Positions 18,749 to 31,121 of a stretch of 64,000 bases of DNA are shown here, one piece after another. The position numbers and the translations under genes are program-made. Origin of the DNA: Nymphaea colorata (lineage: Eukaryota > Streptophyta > Magnoliopsida > Nymphaeales > Nymphaeaceae); contig NC_045140.1 of assembly GCF_008831285.2 (NCBI RefSeq), positions 27,174,131-27,238,130 of the forward strand, read 5' to 3'. The first letter of the stretch is position 1; each line of letters opens with the position of its first letter. The notes beneath the pieces are model-generated. The model was not told the origin of the DNA. It saw nothing but the letters and a program-made list of their open reading frames with translations, and searched no databases.

Positions 18749-19055
18749 TGTTAGTTAATGTGAACGTGTGAGAAATATGTGGAAGTGGAGATCGTGTAAA
18801 CATGTGGTGGTTTTTTTAGTTTCTTTTCTTTAGCCATAAAAATAGGAATTAGTGGTTATGTGTCCACAAAATGGGACTGCTTTTTGGCAAGTGGCATTAG
18901 TGGGTAGTTTTTTCTTTTGTTCTATAAATACTAGTTCCATGCATGTAATCCAAAGTGTGAGAAAAAGAATGAAAGTGTTGAGGTCTTTTCAAGTTTTATT
19001 TTAACGTGCCCTTTTGTAGTGTTGTTTGGTGTGGGAGTTAGAAAGACTTCCTTCA
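18749..19055 (+). repeat. 3' LTR of the copia element (307 bp)
   Basis: Same sequence as 14342-14650 apart from one G-to-A difference (18876) and one T missing from each of two T-runs. It is followed by target repeat ATCTC. Confidence 0.95.
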
Positions 19056-19064
19056 ATCTCATGG

Positions 19065-19162
19065 AAGTCCTCCATTACTTCTTTAAATTTGAATTTCTCT
19101 GCCTTCTGTTTTAACTTTAAAAAGTTTACCCAGGGGTAACTCCACCAATGTTAATCTCATGG
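19065..19162 (+). repeat. 98-bp tandem duplication, copy 2
   Basis: The intact unit, from AAGTCCTCC to ATCTCATGG. Its first 94 bp are identical to 14248-14341. It includes a second occurrence of the ATCTC target pentamer at 19154-19158. Confidence 0.9.
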
Positions 19163-20514
19163 TTTTTCTGCTACTTAATGTACGAATATATCGTAAGTAT
19201 AACATCACAAAAGTTTAGTCATGTATTGAAGATTGTGAGAGATATTTAAGGGCTTATAATGAAGATAGTTAAGTTTGGTCATAACTTTTTCTAGGTTGAA
19301 ACTAAAACTGTTAGGAGGTGGGTTTGTGTTTGCTACTAACTTACTTGTATGTCCAATTGCCTGATTAATTTAGCCCAGATAGTGGCAAAATCCAATACAG
19401 ATCTGATTCATTAACATCCCCACCTAAATGGAGATCATTATAGGATTGGATATGAGTTGAAGAGGGGTCACTATGGCACCCTCAAAGCCCAATCCGTTTT
19501 GATTTCCCTAGGCAAGCAGATCCTTGATCCTCAGACCCGAACACTGACGGATTTCAATGGTGCATCTCTATGTCTCTGTGGGTGATCATTTCTAGTGTTA
19601 AGTGGAACTATTTGGGTTTGTATTGAGAAATCCCCTTGGGACTTAGGGTTACATTCACAATGAATTACATGTGATATATATGCTTTATACATGAAAAAAT
19701 GGGTTATAGATGGCCGATCTACACGTTCAAGTACCTAAAATAACTTAGTTGAAGCAGTTTACTGGAGCTCAATGGACAACATGAGATTCAAGTAAATATT
19801 CTCATGTACGTCGTCTGCATCCATGGAGTTCAGTTTCTAAAACAAAAAAAAAAAAATGCAAAACCCATTAGATTTCAAACTCCGGACAATCTCTCGGCTT
19901 ATTGAAGCAAGGTAGACTAGTTTCAATATTCAAACTACCTTTCAGCTAGTCTTGGAAACTGAGTAGTTAACCTTGGCCCTTGACAACGATGCCAAGTTTG
20001 AATGAATTTTAATCTAAAAATGGTTATTTGATTCATTCGTTCTCTGACAATGACCCCATAAACATTGTAAATCAGTCGGTCGATCGACTTCTGATTAACT
20101 ATTTATTGATCATGATGCATGATTTCCAATTATTTGTTGTAATTAAACCGGTATTTGGCCTTCCAAAAAAGCAGCAAAACTTATAAATTACTCAAAGACA
20201 AGGAATATATATAGAAGTGAAACGTCAGTGTATGTCAATCATGATATACTGCTCCCTAGTTCTTTGTTTCTTCTGTGCAATTGGACTACAAATTTGGATC
20301 AGAACTGAGATCTGTTAGTTCGTCCCCGAACACGACCACGGGTGAATCCAGATGAGTCGAACACAAATGTTCTACAAAAAAAAAAAAAAAAAAAAAAGTC
20401 GGGCCAAAGAAGGTAGGACCTTTTCTTTTTTCTTAAAAAAAAATCTGAAAAGTTCTCTCCGTACGCATGAAGGACCCCGTACACCGTGGTGGTTGTTTGG
20501 ATTATAAATTATGG

Positions 20515-20776
20515 AGCGTTTGGATGTCACTATAAAAAAATCTTGGTTTTGCAAAAACTGAATTTTGTGAGAAAGTTTTGTAAACTTGGTTTGGATGACA
20601 AGTGAAAAACTTTGTTTAGAGGTAAAAATTAGTTTTCAATGAAAAACATGGGGGACCCTACGAAATTTTTGGAAAACCCAGTTTTAATGTCATCAAACAT
20701 TTTTGAAATGGAGATTTGAGGCAAAACCAAGTTTTGTCTTCCAGAACCCAGTTTTAGGTTGTCATCCAAACACCCC
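20515..20776. mobile_element. Probable MITE with GTTTGGATG ends
   Basis: The left end GCGTTTGGATGTCA and the inverted right end GTGTTTGGATGACA pair with few mismatches. Internal A- and T-rich arms with AACTTGG and CCAAGTT blocks also mirror each other. The element is about 262 bp and has no coding potential. Target-site repeats are not obvious. GTTTGGAT-type ends are common in plant hAT-related MITEs. Confidence 0.5.
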
Positions 20777-21619
20777 TTTAAGGTTGTAACCAAGCAAGTC
20801 GAGCTCCAGCTTATTCAGATCCCTATTTGACTTGATCTCTTTCCTTATTTTAAGTTTGCGAATTATATAAAAAAAGATAACCTAGATTAAACGAGCAAGT
20901 TTAATCGAGTCGAGTTCATTCGACTATCCAACTAGAACTCAACTTGTTTATAAGCTTGAGCTTAAGCGAGCAACGTTGGCTCTACTGGTTGTATACCCTA
21001 ACGGCCATAATGGGCAAGCAGAATCAGAAACTATTTTTATGCCTCCTATCAAGCCATGTCAGTATATTATTGACAATATTTAAAACTAAGAACTTTTGAA
21101 AAATATTTTTAAAAATATACCAAAATGATAATTTTGCAGGTATTTAATAGTCGAATGTTATAAGTGCGTGCCTTTAACCTTTTACCAAAAATTTGGAGGA
21201 ATAGGATTTTGGAAAGAAATAAGGTGTGAAATTATGAAACTAATGCGTGTTGAGAAGGTCAAAATAGAATGGTTGTACGAGAATGCACGATAAAGGACGA
21301 AGACTTCCGGTTGGTGAGGCGACTAGACATTTCTTGAAGATTAGGATATCTTGTTTATTATTTTTTTCTTTTTTTTTAACAAATGTAAGTTCATCCAAAT
21401 GACGAAGCACCTAAGTTACCAAACAATCCTGGACCCTAGAAATAAAAAGAAGGGAGGAAGGGCTTCGAACTCTTTAGAGTGTTCCCCCAAGGGCGTCAAT
21501 CGATGGATAAATAGTTGTGCCTTCGATTCAGTATTCTTGGGTTTTCATCTGTCTGGAGTACGCCAAGCTTGACGGTGTTATCGTTGATACCTTTTTCATG
21601 TACTACTTACACTTAGTGG

Positions 21620-21813
21620 CAGTAGTTGAGCCAGAAATTTTTAGCTGAGAGGCAATGATCCATTTTATTATTGCAATACGTTGGGTGCATATTGGACTAC
21701 AGGGTAGCAGCTGAAGTTTGATGTCAATGTGTTATCATAGTAAAACTTTTCTAAGGTTTACTCAGGCCGGGTGGGCAGTTGCCCACGCTACACACAAGGT
21801 GGCTCCACTACTG
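21620..21813. mobile_element. hAT-type MITE with 8-bp target repeats
   Basis: The left end CAGTAGTTGAGCCA and inverted right end CAGTAGTGGAGCCA match at 13 of 14 positions. The flanks CTTAGTGG (21612-21619) and CTTAATGG (21814-21821) form an 8-bp target-site duplication with one change. An 8-bp duplication and CAG-starting ends fit the hAT superfamily. At 194 bp it is non-autonomous. Confidence 0.75.
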
Positions 21814-23478
21814 CTTAATGGTCTTCGATAGATTTTCTAGGCATGTGCTAAAAAAAAAAAACTTCTATGAACAACTTAGGTGCGTATTTTTCTTTTTTTC
21901 AGACCGAACTAAATGAGGTGATCTCCACTCCGTTTAGTTTTTTGTTGCTCTTCAATGTTTTTTTTCCTTGTTCTTCAATGTTGACGTGAGGTTTATGAGA
22001 TAGTATAATATGATATCTGCCATTAAACACATTGAATTTATCAACGTTAACTATTTGGTGTTAGCTGAACTCAGGGTCACAAATATGAGGCTATATGGGC
22101 TTGGTACCGGTAGGGATGTCGATAAATATGATTTGGATACAATATCCAACCAAACTTCTTTAAATTAAAAAATTGGACATGAAAAAAAAAAAGATTGAAC
22201 ACCCAATAGAGAAAACAGATCCGATCAGATTTAGATTTGTGTTTAAATCAATATCCAATTGGATTCTGGTTAGAATTAACTTTTATAAATAAGTATCTTA
22301 TACCCAATTTCCAATGTCCATACTTTCACAAGTCTATCACGGTACAGTTCCAATTTGATATAAAAGCTGGGTTAAGATTCAAATTCAGATATGAATTAAA
22401 GAATTGGTTTCAAATTGTGAATTTGGATTTGGATATGGTATTAGACTTTTCTTCATTCATGTTATAATCATAATTTGAATAGGTAACATATATGCAGATA
22501 TGGTGATCACATCCTTAGTTGCAAATTGTTCATCCATTGTCACTCATAGCGTGCAACTAAGTCGTTGCAAGATATAACTGAGCAAGAGAGATAAAGTCCA
22601 ATTTAATCCAAAAATGGCGGCGTGAAGTGATGAAAGTAATTGAATGAGAATTATTGTCATATAAGATCAAATTAACCCTATAACTGTTCATATATGCTTG
22701 CTTTCAGCGTCCCATAAAATATTGAAAATTGTTTCTCAAGATCGAATCCACCAAACTTCACCGAACACACCAAAGAAGAATGAAATAACACGGAACCTAG
22801 AGAAGAACGTAAGGAAACATAAAAATATTGCGAATAGTTAGATGAGGACCATCGGAGAAATTTACCTCCAAAATTTTGTGATAGCAATCTAATTATATGT
22901 AGTAACATATTCCGATCGATATCAGCAACATTTTCTAAGGCAAAATTCTTGCGTTCGCATGAACAATATACTTATGTCGAAGAATCTTTAAGAGAGAGGG
23001 GCCGGTGAGGACGTCTGGAGTGGTCGGAGGTCAAGTCAAGGGAAACTCTAGAAGGCCAAAGCCGCGTCAACGAACCATCTTCCATTCAACTATCACAGAA
23101 AAAAAACCCAGAATTTAGTGCCAAAGCAAAAGAAGATCCCCAGTTTCCGTAGTCTTTTCATTTGGCTACTAATTTTCTTTGTGTTCCACGCATGCAATTC
23201 AAGAGGCAACTGTTCTTTCTATCCCCTCGTCCAACCTTTTGAACTTGTCACACCGCGTCTGCGATGGCGAGCCGCTGTTGTTCCCTGAACGGGTCAAGCT
23301 GCCGAGATCGTTTGTTCGACTTCACCTTGATACATATGCCCGCCACAATTTATAAGCTCCGCGTCGGAGCACAGAAGCCACATACATATACACCAATCTC
23401 ATTACGGGGGAGCGGCCGGAAAGAGAAGGGAGCAGGAGAGAAGCAGCGGTACTGGGGGATTATGCTCTCTTCCTACGC

Positions 23479-23488
23479 ATATATATAG
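23479..23488 (+). promoter_or_regulatory. Probable TATA box of the cysteine-rich gene
   Basis: ATATATATAG lies about 40 bp before the start codon at 23526. This implies a very short leader; an alternative TATA-like element sits near 23349. Confidence 0.35.
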
Positions 23489-23525
23489 CTAGTGATCAAG
23501 GAAAGGATCCTAAGGATCAACCGTC

Positions 23526-23744
23526 ATGTGTTTCGCGACGAAATGCTTGTCCTGCGGGAAGACGACGTGGGGAGGATGTGGCAGGCACGTTACTTCCGTG
23601 CACAGCCAGATCAAAGCTGGCCAGCATTGCATGTGCCGCCCTTGGCCGGGAGTGACGCCGGAAAGCTGCGGCGGTGCTTCCCCGCACATCGCCGCCGCGG
23701 TGGAGGAACAGGCGACCAAGATTAGCCGTTGCGTCATCCAATGA
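23526..23744 (+). CDS. Short cysteine-rich plant protein, CxxCG..GCGRH type
   Basis: A 72-residue protein resembling a small plant-specific family that I recognise from its N-terminal pattern: MCF..KC..CGKTTW.GCGRHV..V...I..GQHC.C..WPGV. Six cysteines and two histidines fall in the first 45 residues (C2, C7, C10, C18, H21, C34, C36), which suggests a metal-binding fold. The C-terminal third is variable, as is usual for the family. No signal peptide or membrane segment is visible. The start is fixed by the family, whose members begin MCF. The local sequence is GC-rich compared with its flanks, as expected for a real exon. The biochemical role of this family is not known to me. Neighbours are far away and give no clue. 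Confidence 0.8.
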   Translation: MCFATKCLSCGKTTWGGCGRHVTSVHSQIKAGQHCMCRPWPGVTPESCGGASPHIAAAVEEQATKISRCVIQ

Positions 23745-25302
23745 ACGTTCGTGGGGGTCGATTTCGTTGTTTGATTGTTTCTCTGGTGCTTTCGGATCCA
23801 TCGTTATGCTATTTCAGTTTACTTTTTATTTTTCCCCCTTTTGGGGCAATCAGAGACTTGCGTCGGCTCTGTAGCAATGTCGTGGTCGTGTAAGTTATTG
23901 GAATAGAGGCCATTGGTAGTGAGAGATTATGATGTTTTTTTTCATTATGCGTCCGTTCCTTGTTATATTTTACTCGTGAGTGCGTATCCATCTGTCGAGA
24001 GAGAAAGTGAGAAGAGGGGTCAGTTGCAGCGTTGCGGCTACAAATTCTTATCTGCAAATCATGTAGCTTGACATCATCTGGAAGTGATCCATTCAGACGG
24101 TATTAATGGGTCTGAAAATAAAAAATTCGAACAGACTGCGTGGGGGAGTCTGCCTTGGTGGTTGTCGAGCGGCCGACCAATTCAGACTCCGCCGAGCCTG
24201 AAATCAAGATTTGGGCAGATCGATCGTGTCTTAACTTCCAGGAGCACGCTCTTCTTAAGGCCTTAATACTAAACTAGCAGCGATCCTTGGCCCCCCGATG
24301 GTACTTATGACGCATGGTTGGAGAGAACATGATAGCGAAATGAATATCTAGCTCAAATACAGTGTTTTGACAGACCCTTGGCCCCCCCCGATGAAGATCA
24401 GATTTTCCCAGAAATGATTATTCTCTCTCGTTGCATGCAAAGTCTCGCAAATCAACTTGCTAGAATCGGAGCTTATTTAAGCAACAGAAGCTCCGAAATT
24501 GTTCCTCAGCAAATATCCTGATCTATCTAAGGTGTCTTGTCATATCAGTGTTGCTGATGACAATCTTCCTACTTAGATTGCCCATAGAATTTTGCTCCAA
24601 TGAACAGAGCGTCGTTGGCGGTATTCACTTCGGCTGGGTGGTTTTCTGTTTGTCGTCATCTTGACGTATACGCTTATTGATTTTGAGCACTACCATTCTG
24701 TTTTTATCTGGTAGTGCTTTAGTCTAATCTGAGTTTTTATGTATTCTGTCAGCCATTTTGCTTCACTAATAGGATTGGGATACCTCATCTCCCGGCAGGC
24801 TTGCATCGGAAATCAGTAGCGATCATATCCCTTTCCATCTCGGCTATATATTCTATTGCATACTGGGATGGCAAGTTGATTTAGTCGAGTTGGCATGTAC
24901 TGGGAATCCGAATCCAACTACGGAGCTTTTGTTTTTATTTTTTCCAAAAATATTCAATTTCAAGCTGAGAGAAATCAGCTATGAGATAGAGAGAGAGCAG
25001 AACAAGAAGATCAGATTGGGTTTATTTCAAGCTCGTTTAGCCCATCAACACATTATATTCAGATTCAGATATATATGAATTGGCCATATATATACTTAGT
25101 CATACATCAGATCCATCTATTCGATCTCCTTGGTTGATATGACGTATAGGCTCCTGTATTGTGGATGGCTAGTTAATGTCATGTTCCGAAACAAAGGATG
25201 GCCTCGCCGGTGTAACCCGCTGACTATCAATCTTCTACTAAAGGTGAGGGACCTTATTCCCAGCAAATTCGTTTGGGATGAATAATCTTCTTGAAGAACA
25301 CG

Positions 25303-25308
<6 letters not shown>

Positions 25309-25333
<25 letters not shown>
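25309..25333 (+). repeat. (TA)n microsatellite
   Basis: About 25 bp of pure AT dinucleotides. Confidence 0.9.
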
Positions 25334-26444
25334 GATTAGGCCCTCTCTGAAGCTTAATGAGGTCTTCCCTACAAAACAAACAAGAGAGCAACCGCACTAA
25401 CAAGGGTAAGCTACAAACAAAGTTGTAAAGCTAATCGAAGGTGTAGTCGATGATCAGAACAGATGGACAATTGCCTTGTCTTCCACGGACGCTGCAACTT
25501 GTGATGCATTTGTTAATTTAGTAGGCTTATGGAACTTGTGCTGATCGATAAAAAAAAGTACCCCTCATTCGTTCTATTGAAAGGATCATCAATCGCTTTG
25601 GGAATTCTGTGATGCCAAAATTGTGTCGGCAGTTCGAGAGGGCACTTACTGCATGTGGATAGGCATTATTCAGTTTTACTTTTTACGTGTCTGGCTATTA
25701 ACTGATATATCCTTCTCCAACACCGTATTAATAAAGGGAAATTTTCGTTCGGTGGCCTGCCTCTTGGCCCTAATCTCAAAAGGGTTATCACATGGAGCAC
25801 GTCTTCAAAGGAACTGTCAATTGGAAAAGAGTCACAAGGCTGAAGTCACTTTGAAGAATCTGACTAATGTTTTATATATCTCAGCATTGATTTCCAAAAG
25901 ATGCATGAAGCTTGATAATAGCTTTTAGATCTTGCTTTAAAGTTGAAAAGTACTTGTTCAATCTCATGGTAAATGAATTACTTAAGGGTATAGTGCAGTC
26001 ACGGCTTCGCTGAATTTGACTTAGGTTTGAAACTTGGTTACACGGATAATGGTAAAATATTAGTCACTACATATACAAGTATATGCCACTGATATTGGAG
26101 AATTCAGAAAATGCGACCCAGTTTTGAGATGATAACCAAAGGTTAAGTAATTGCAGCAATAAATATCGGAAATTGAAAGTTGATGGCACCACCCATCGCT
26201 TTAAACTTTAGTAAAGTTCATACATATCATCTCCAAAGATAGTTATCTTTAGAAAAGACCCGAGCAACACGAGCCTTAGCAGCAAATTATTGGATGCAAA
26301 TGATTCAGACCGCACGTTATGTCAAAAAGAAAGGAAAGAAGTGCAATATTATGTCATAAGAGAGAGAGAGAGAGAGTCCGAATATGAACTGCCCACGAAC
26401 GGAGGAAAGCAATATGATGAGGATCTGAGAATATAATTGACGCC

Positions 26445-26636
26445 ATGATTGTGTCGAGGGCCGTCCAAGTACGCGTGTGGATGTGGGCATCACTATTATT
26501 ATTGAGTGTTGCCTCATGCATGATGGCTGGTTTGACGAGTGCCAATTACTTGAAGGGTGACCACATGGTATCTTACGTCCACGCACGCATATATTCCCGG
26601 CCAGCGAAAGCCGGAAATCGCGTGAAGCTGCACTGA
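26445..26636 (+). other. Candidate small secreted peptide ORF (speculative)
   Basis: This 63-codon frame begins with basic residues and is followed by a hydrophobic core (WASLLLLSVASCMMAG) and a small-residue stretch that would suit signal peptidase. The mature part would be about 30 residues, basic, ending SRPAKAGNRVKLH. It does not match the CLE, CEP, PSK, RGF, IDA or PIP motifs I know. No promoter or transcript evidence is visible. It could easily be a chance frame. Confidence 0.15.
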
Positions 26637-29600
26637 ATCGAAGCTGTCACCGAACCAGTGGCTGCTCTGTTCATATACATATACATATTGAGGAATATAA
26701 ACATCATGGTGGCAGTCTGTTCATCTCTTAGCCGGTCTGCCATCTATGAGCCAGAACGGGTGGTCGATCATGGCTGAACTGTTTCAGAGAATTCACTGGC
26801 TTAGCTGAAGGAAGCAGCTTGGCTCATTTCATGGCAATGGAGATGGAGAGAAAGAGAGAGTAGGCCACCTTTTTGTACGCAAGCGTGATGCTCTTAGGAG
26901 AGAAAGAGGAAAAGGAGGTGGTCCAATTCGAAGGCCCATAATTTGAGAAAGTCGGTGGGCTGATGATGCGACAAAGCACAACATATTCTTAAATTGCGCA
27001 CCCTACGCAGGAACGAGATATATATCCGTGATTTCGTTCTTCACTTGCTTTCCCAAACTTTTTCCCTCTAAAAAGCAGGGGGATGGAGCTACACTATGCA
27101 GCTTAACTTTATATGTGCGATTACTCTTGATTCTACGAATCGAACAAATACGAATTTGGCAGCCTATAATAAAGCCCTTTTGACTTCTGGCTCTCCTTTT
27201 TATATATATATACATATATATAACAAGGAAAGTTGGTGAAATCCAGCGTTTGGATAAGAGACAAAAACCAAACTCATTACAAGTAATTATTGTTTGTTTT
27301 CAGCTATCTAACCTTGTAGGTGTAATTTTAAGAATAAATTTGGTGAGAAACATATATTAAGTTAGAGATGTTTGCTTTAATAAATTTTTTAATAATAAAA
27401 AATAGACAGCTCTTATAACATTAAAATTTTGATAAAGGAAAAGATCAATTTCTTTTACAAAAAATAACTTGAACTAAAACATGACTTTGACAGAAGTAGT
27501 GCTTATAAACATATTGGAGGGCTCATATTAAAACACTTTTTAACACAAACTTGAGAGGTCTGGTTTTAATCTTTACTCAAATGGTCTGATGTTTACCAAT
27601 TACTCTGGAAAACAATCCTACTTCGTTCTCTTTGCAAGTGAAAGGTCACAGCAATCTCATCCGACGAAAAGTCGCGTCTGGGTTGTCAATGGAAACTTCT
27701 GCAGACAAAAGAAAGTTCTGGTTCTATAACACGCGCGCGCGAGAGAGAGAGAGAGGATCACTCTCTCAGTTTCTTTCCCCACCAAGTCCACAGTATACTG
27801 CATGTTTGCGTCTGTCTTTTTGGTAAGCTCTGTGTCTTCAAGAGGCGGGTCAAACCAGAACAGCAAAAGAAGAAGAGTCCTCCTCTTGACACCAACATCC
27901 TGCAATGATATTTGGGACGTCAGCAATGATTTACAAGCTCTTGCTTTCCGTAATTTACTCAAGAATATTGCTCCATTTTAAAAGTCGAAAAAAGAAGAAT
28001 CATGGCGAGGAAGCTAAATTATTTTAATATCATATTCTTGGAACTTTGGTTGATTACTTTTCGCTTCATCTAGATGGCATATATCAACGCCAAAAGCAAG
28101 CAAACAAACAACCAACCTTGTGGAGAGATAATATATATATAGAGAGAGAGAGAAAGAGGAGATTGTGAAATAAAATAGTATTAAACAAAGAAGATGGGTA
28201 TAATAACACTAGATCTTGATTGTCTCCTTCTGTTCCATTCAGAGTTATTTGCTTTTTGTATGTTTGCCGAGACCAGCGGCTCTTGTGGGTCCACCATGTT
28301 AGGCTCCAAGGGTGAAAAAAAAAAAAACCAAAAAAAAAAAAAAGATGAGAGCTTATCCATACTTTTCTTCTCTCTTTATTTTCTCCCTAAGCGGACCCAT
28401 TAGCTAACATGGACCCGTTGAAAGTTTCTCTCACGGAATCCGATAGCAAAAGTGGTGGGGGCCACCTTGCCAACCGTGCCGCCAACGTCTCCTTCCTCCG
28501 AGTCGGCTGCTGAGACCGAGACGTTAAACCGAGACGAACGAAACGCCGAGGTCTCCAATAATGGAACTTGGAATTTATATTGAAAGTTGGTAAGAAGACC
28601 ATAATACGGAAGATAATTTTGATTGCTAGTCGGATACAGATCTTCTTATCGAATCCTGATGCTCACCGGCATTAGTTGATAGTCTGATAGATCCGATTCG
28701 GTTCACGCAGAGCGTCTCGGAGAGGACCAAAGATATTCACGGTTTTGAACATGCCAAGCGTACAAATCTGGATTTAAGAATCCGCAGAACCTGGATCCTT
28801 GTATTTGGATCTTGGATGAGCCTCATATCTGATCCGAACGCAAGAAGATCCGGCTCAATCTTCAGGTAATCCCTGTTTGGGTTGATGCAAGAATCGAGAT
28901 CCTCTGGTCTGGGATTTTGGATCCTGTCTTGAGTCGAATCGAACCAAATCGATTCAAGCAGCTTTAGACTTTAGCCGAAAGAACAAACACCACCAATAAT
29001 AACAATAGTTATAACACTGTTTCTTTCTTTTAAGTGATGGCAGCAGCCATAGGTCAGAATCGGATCATTCTGGGCAAGTTTGGATCCTCCGAATCTGCCT
29101 TCTGTGCGTTTCGAAGTCAACATTCTAATGCTTTTGGGATGTGGATGTTGAGGAATCGTGCAGGCTGCAGCTTTAACGAAGGAAGTGGCCAATTTTTTTT
29201 TTTTCTTGGGCATTAAATTATTAATAAGAAATGATAAGTTTTTTGATAAAATTGAAAAAAAAAAAAGTCGCCAACAGGAGTTTCAGCCATTTGGGTAGCG
29301 ACTTGGATTTATCAAGTAAATCTCAAATTTGAATAAGAAACTGAAATCTTTTGTTTAGAAGACACATCGATTGATTAGTTACGTATATCATGAACTTGTA
29401 TACATTTCATTTTCAAATTAATGGATGCTGGATCAAATATAAGGGTGATTAATCAAATTCATAATTCTCAATTCCAGAATCAAATTATAGAAAGGTACAT
29501 CATGGTTAAGTTCAAATGCTTAAATCAAACATCCTCTTAAGTAATAAAAGTTTCCTCCGCACGGCCTTTTGCTTTACGAACCAACTTTTGTGGGAGGTAA

Positions 29601-30002
29601 AAACAAAGAGTGAATGGAGAGAAGGCCCCATAATGGCACGACACATAACTTTTCTTGCGTGTGATTTGCTATTTCCAATTCCTGCACAAAAGAAGAATAG
29701 TGAGCCAACATTGCATTAATGCGGTGGTGACGATATGAATTTATGTTCATGGGGATCGTGCTTAATCTCTAATGCTTTATATCTCTTTGGTTTCCTGCGA
29801 ATTGACCCACGCCGTAATGACATTTACCAAAAATCCACTTGCCATGTTTCACTATTATACAAAAGGACGTTAAAGTATTTCTATTTCCTGTTCCCTTTCG
29901 CGACGGGGAATCTGAATCAGGCGACAGTGAAGAGACGTCTTCCCTTGATCTTCTGTCACAGTAATCTTTGTTCTTTTATATTTAGTTTTTTATCTCATCA
30001 AC

Positions 30003-30074
30003 GCCCCTATAGCTCAGTGGTAGAGCGTCAGTCTTGTAAACTGAAGGTCCGTAGTTCGATCCTGCGTGGGGGCA
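30003..30074 (+). tRNA. tRNA-Thr (anticodon UGU), nuclear
   Basis: 72 bp without an intron fold into a complete cloverleaf. The acceptor stem GCCCCTA pairs with TGGGGGC, with discriminator A. The anticodon loop CTTGTAA carries TGT and so reads ACA (Thr). Box A (TAGCTCAGTGG) and box B (GTTCGATCC) are intact. The acceptor stem differs from the plastid tRNA-Thr(UGU) that I recall (which starts GCCCGC), so it is not a plastid insertion. A T-run follows immediately. Confidence 0.95.
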
Positions 30075-30095
30075 TTTTCTTTTTTTTTTTTTTTT
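30075..30095 (+). terminator. RNA polymerase III terminator of the tRNA gene
   Basis: TTTT directly after the discriminator base, then C and a 16-base T-run. This is far stronger than the four Ts that pol III needs. Confidence 0.85.
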
Positions 30096-30474
30096 AACGT
30101 GAGCCGGCTTTTAAGTTTTCTTTTATTCGTGTGGTGGTTGGAAGCTAAAACTTTCCAAAAATTTAGAGAATGGCAGTGGTTAATAATATTCCAGTTCGGT
30201 GTACTTTTGAAAATCATAGTTACATCTGAACTCATGCCTGATTCTTCCGTAAAAGAGGGAAAAGGGAAAAAAGAAAAAAGGCTTTTTACTTTTTATTCTT
30301 TTAGTAGGCATTCTTGGTGACCTAAAACTGCCGTCTCTTTACTCATATACATTTGCAGAAAGGTGGTTGGAACAGAAGTTGCTCCATACATGTTGTTGAT
30401 TTGGAAGTCTATAATGAGATGTGTGCTGGAAGATCAGTCCGAAAAGTATGATACGGAGCAGAAATGCATTGACC

Positions 30475-30502
30475 GACCCAGACCCAGACCCAGACCCGAC
30501 CC
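30475..30502 (+). repeat. GACCCA hexamer repeat
   Basis: About four and a half copies of GACCCA with slight decay at the right end (GACCCGACCC). Confidence 0.85.
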
Positions 30503-30812
30503 GCTGAAAAGTCTGTTCTTGACGTAGACCTCTACTCCTCGGTTTGCATCTTCGCAGTCCACTTTCCATTGAACAAAGACGCGAGGGGAGAAAGAACGGA
30601 CCAATTTATCTTCCCATTCTTTTCCACACTCATTTTTGGAATTTGATCACACGGACTTGATTAAATTCATCCGTTTACTAGACATCGACCATCAAAACTT
30701 TCATTTACAATGTCTACCCACTTGAGCAACTTCAGAAATCAATGACTCAGAATTCCACATTTTTCAAAACTTGAATGGCATCTTCTTGGTCAAAGAACAA
30801 GATTCAAGACCT

Positions 30813-30924
<112 letters not shown>

Positions 30925-31121
30925 TGTTTGAGGAAAACTAGTGCCGGTCATAATGGAGTGCAGCAACTTTGCGTGTGTTTTAGGGTAAAGTGGGCACACC
31001 TCTTGAATAGAGGGCACCCAATCATCATGCCACCCATTTCTTCTCCCTACAATTGGTATACCACAAGTTGGCTTGCAACATCCCCATCCCCATGACCAAA
31101 CTTATCCGTCTCAATCTGTGT

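Larger units (their letters stand above)
14342..19055 (+). mobile_element. Ty1/copia LTR retrotransposon, full length but with broken ORF
   Basis: A 4.7-kb element with all structural parts in order: 5' LTR, primer binding site, one gag-pol frame, polypurine tract and 3' LTR. It is flanked by the 5-bp target-site duplication ATCTC at 14337-14341 and 19056-19060. Domain order (integrase before reverse transcriptase) identifies Ty1/copia. The LTRs differ by one substitution and two 1-bp T-run indels, so the insertion is recent. Three TGA codons interrupt the frame. Confidence 0.96.
19163..23478. other. Intergenic, two MITEs, no gene
   Basis: AT-rich sequence with A-runs (for example 20374-20397) and two MITEs listed separately. 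The many short open frames have no recognisable domains. The last 500 bp are the 5' flank of the cysteine-rich gene at 23526. Confidence 0.55.
23745..30002. other. Gene-poor intergenic stretch
   Basis: No recognisable protein or RNA gene. Visible elements are (TA)n at 25309-25333, (GA)n tracts near 26359, 27740 and 28141, A-runs near 28315-28345 and 29206, and one short open frame with a signal-like N terminus at 26445, listed separately. From 28.6 to 29.0 kb the sequence is rich in GATC and GGATC words but has no repeat structure I could define. Confidence 0.5.

Noticed and set aside
19846-19990. SINE-like segment ending in an A-run
   Set aside because: Only one weak box B-like match and no box A at the right distance.
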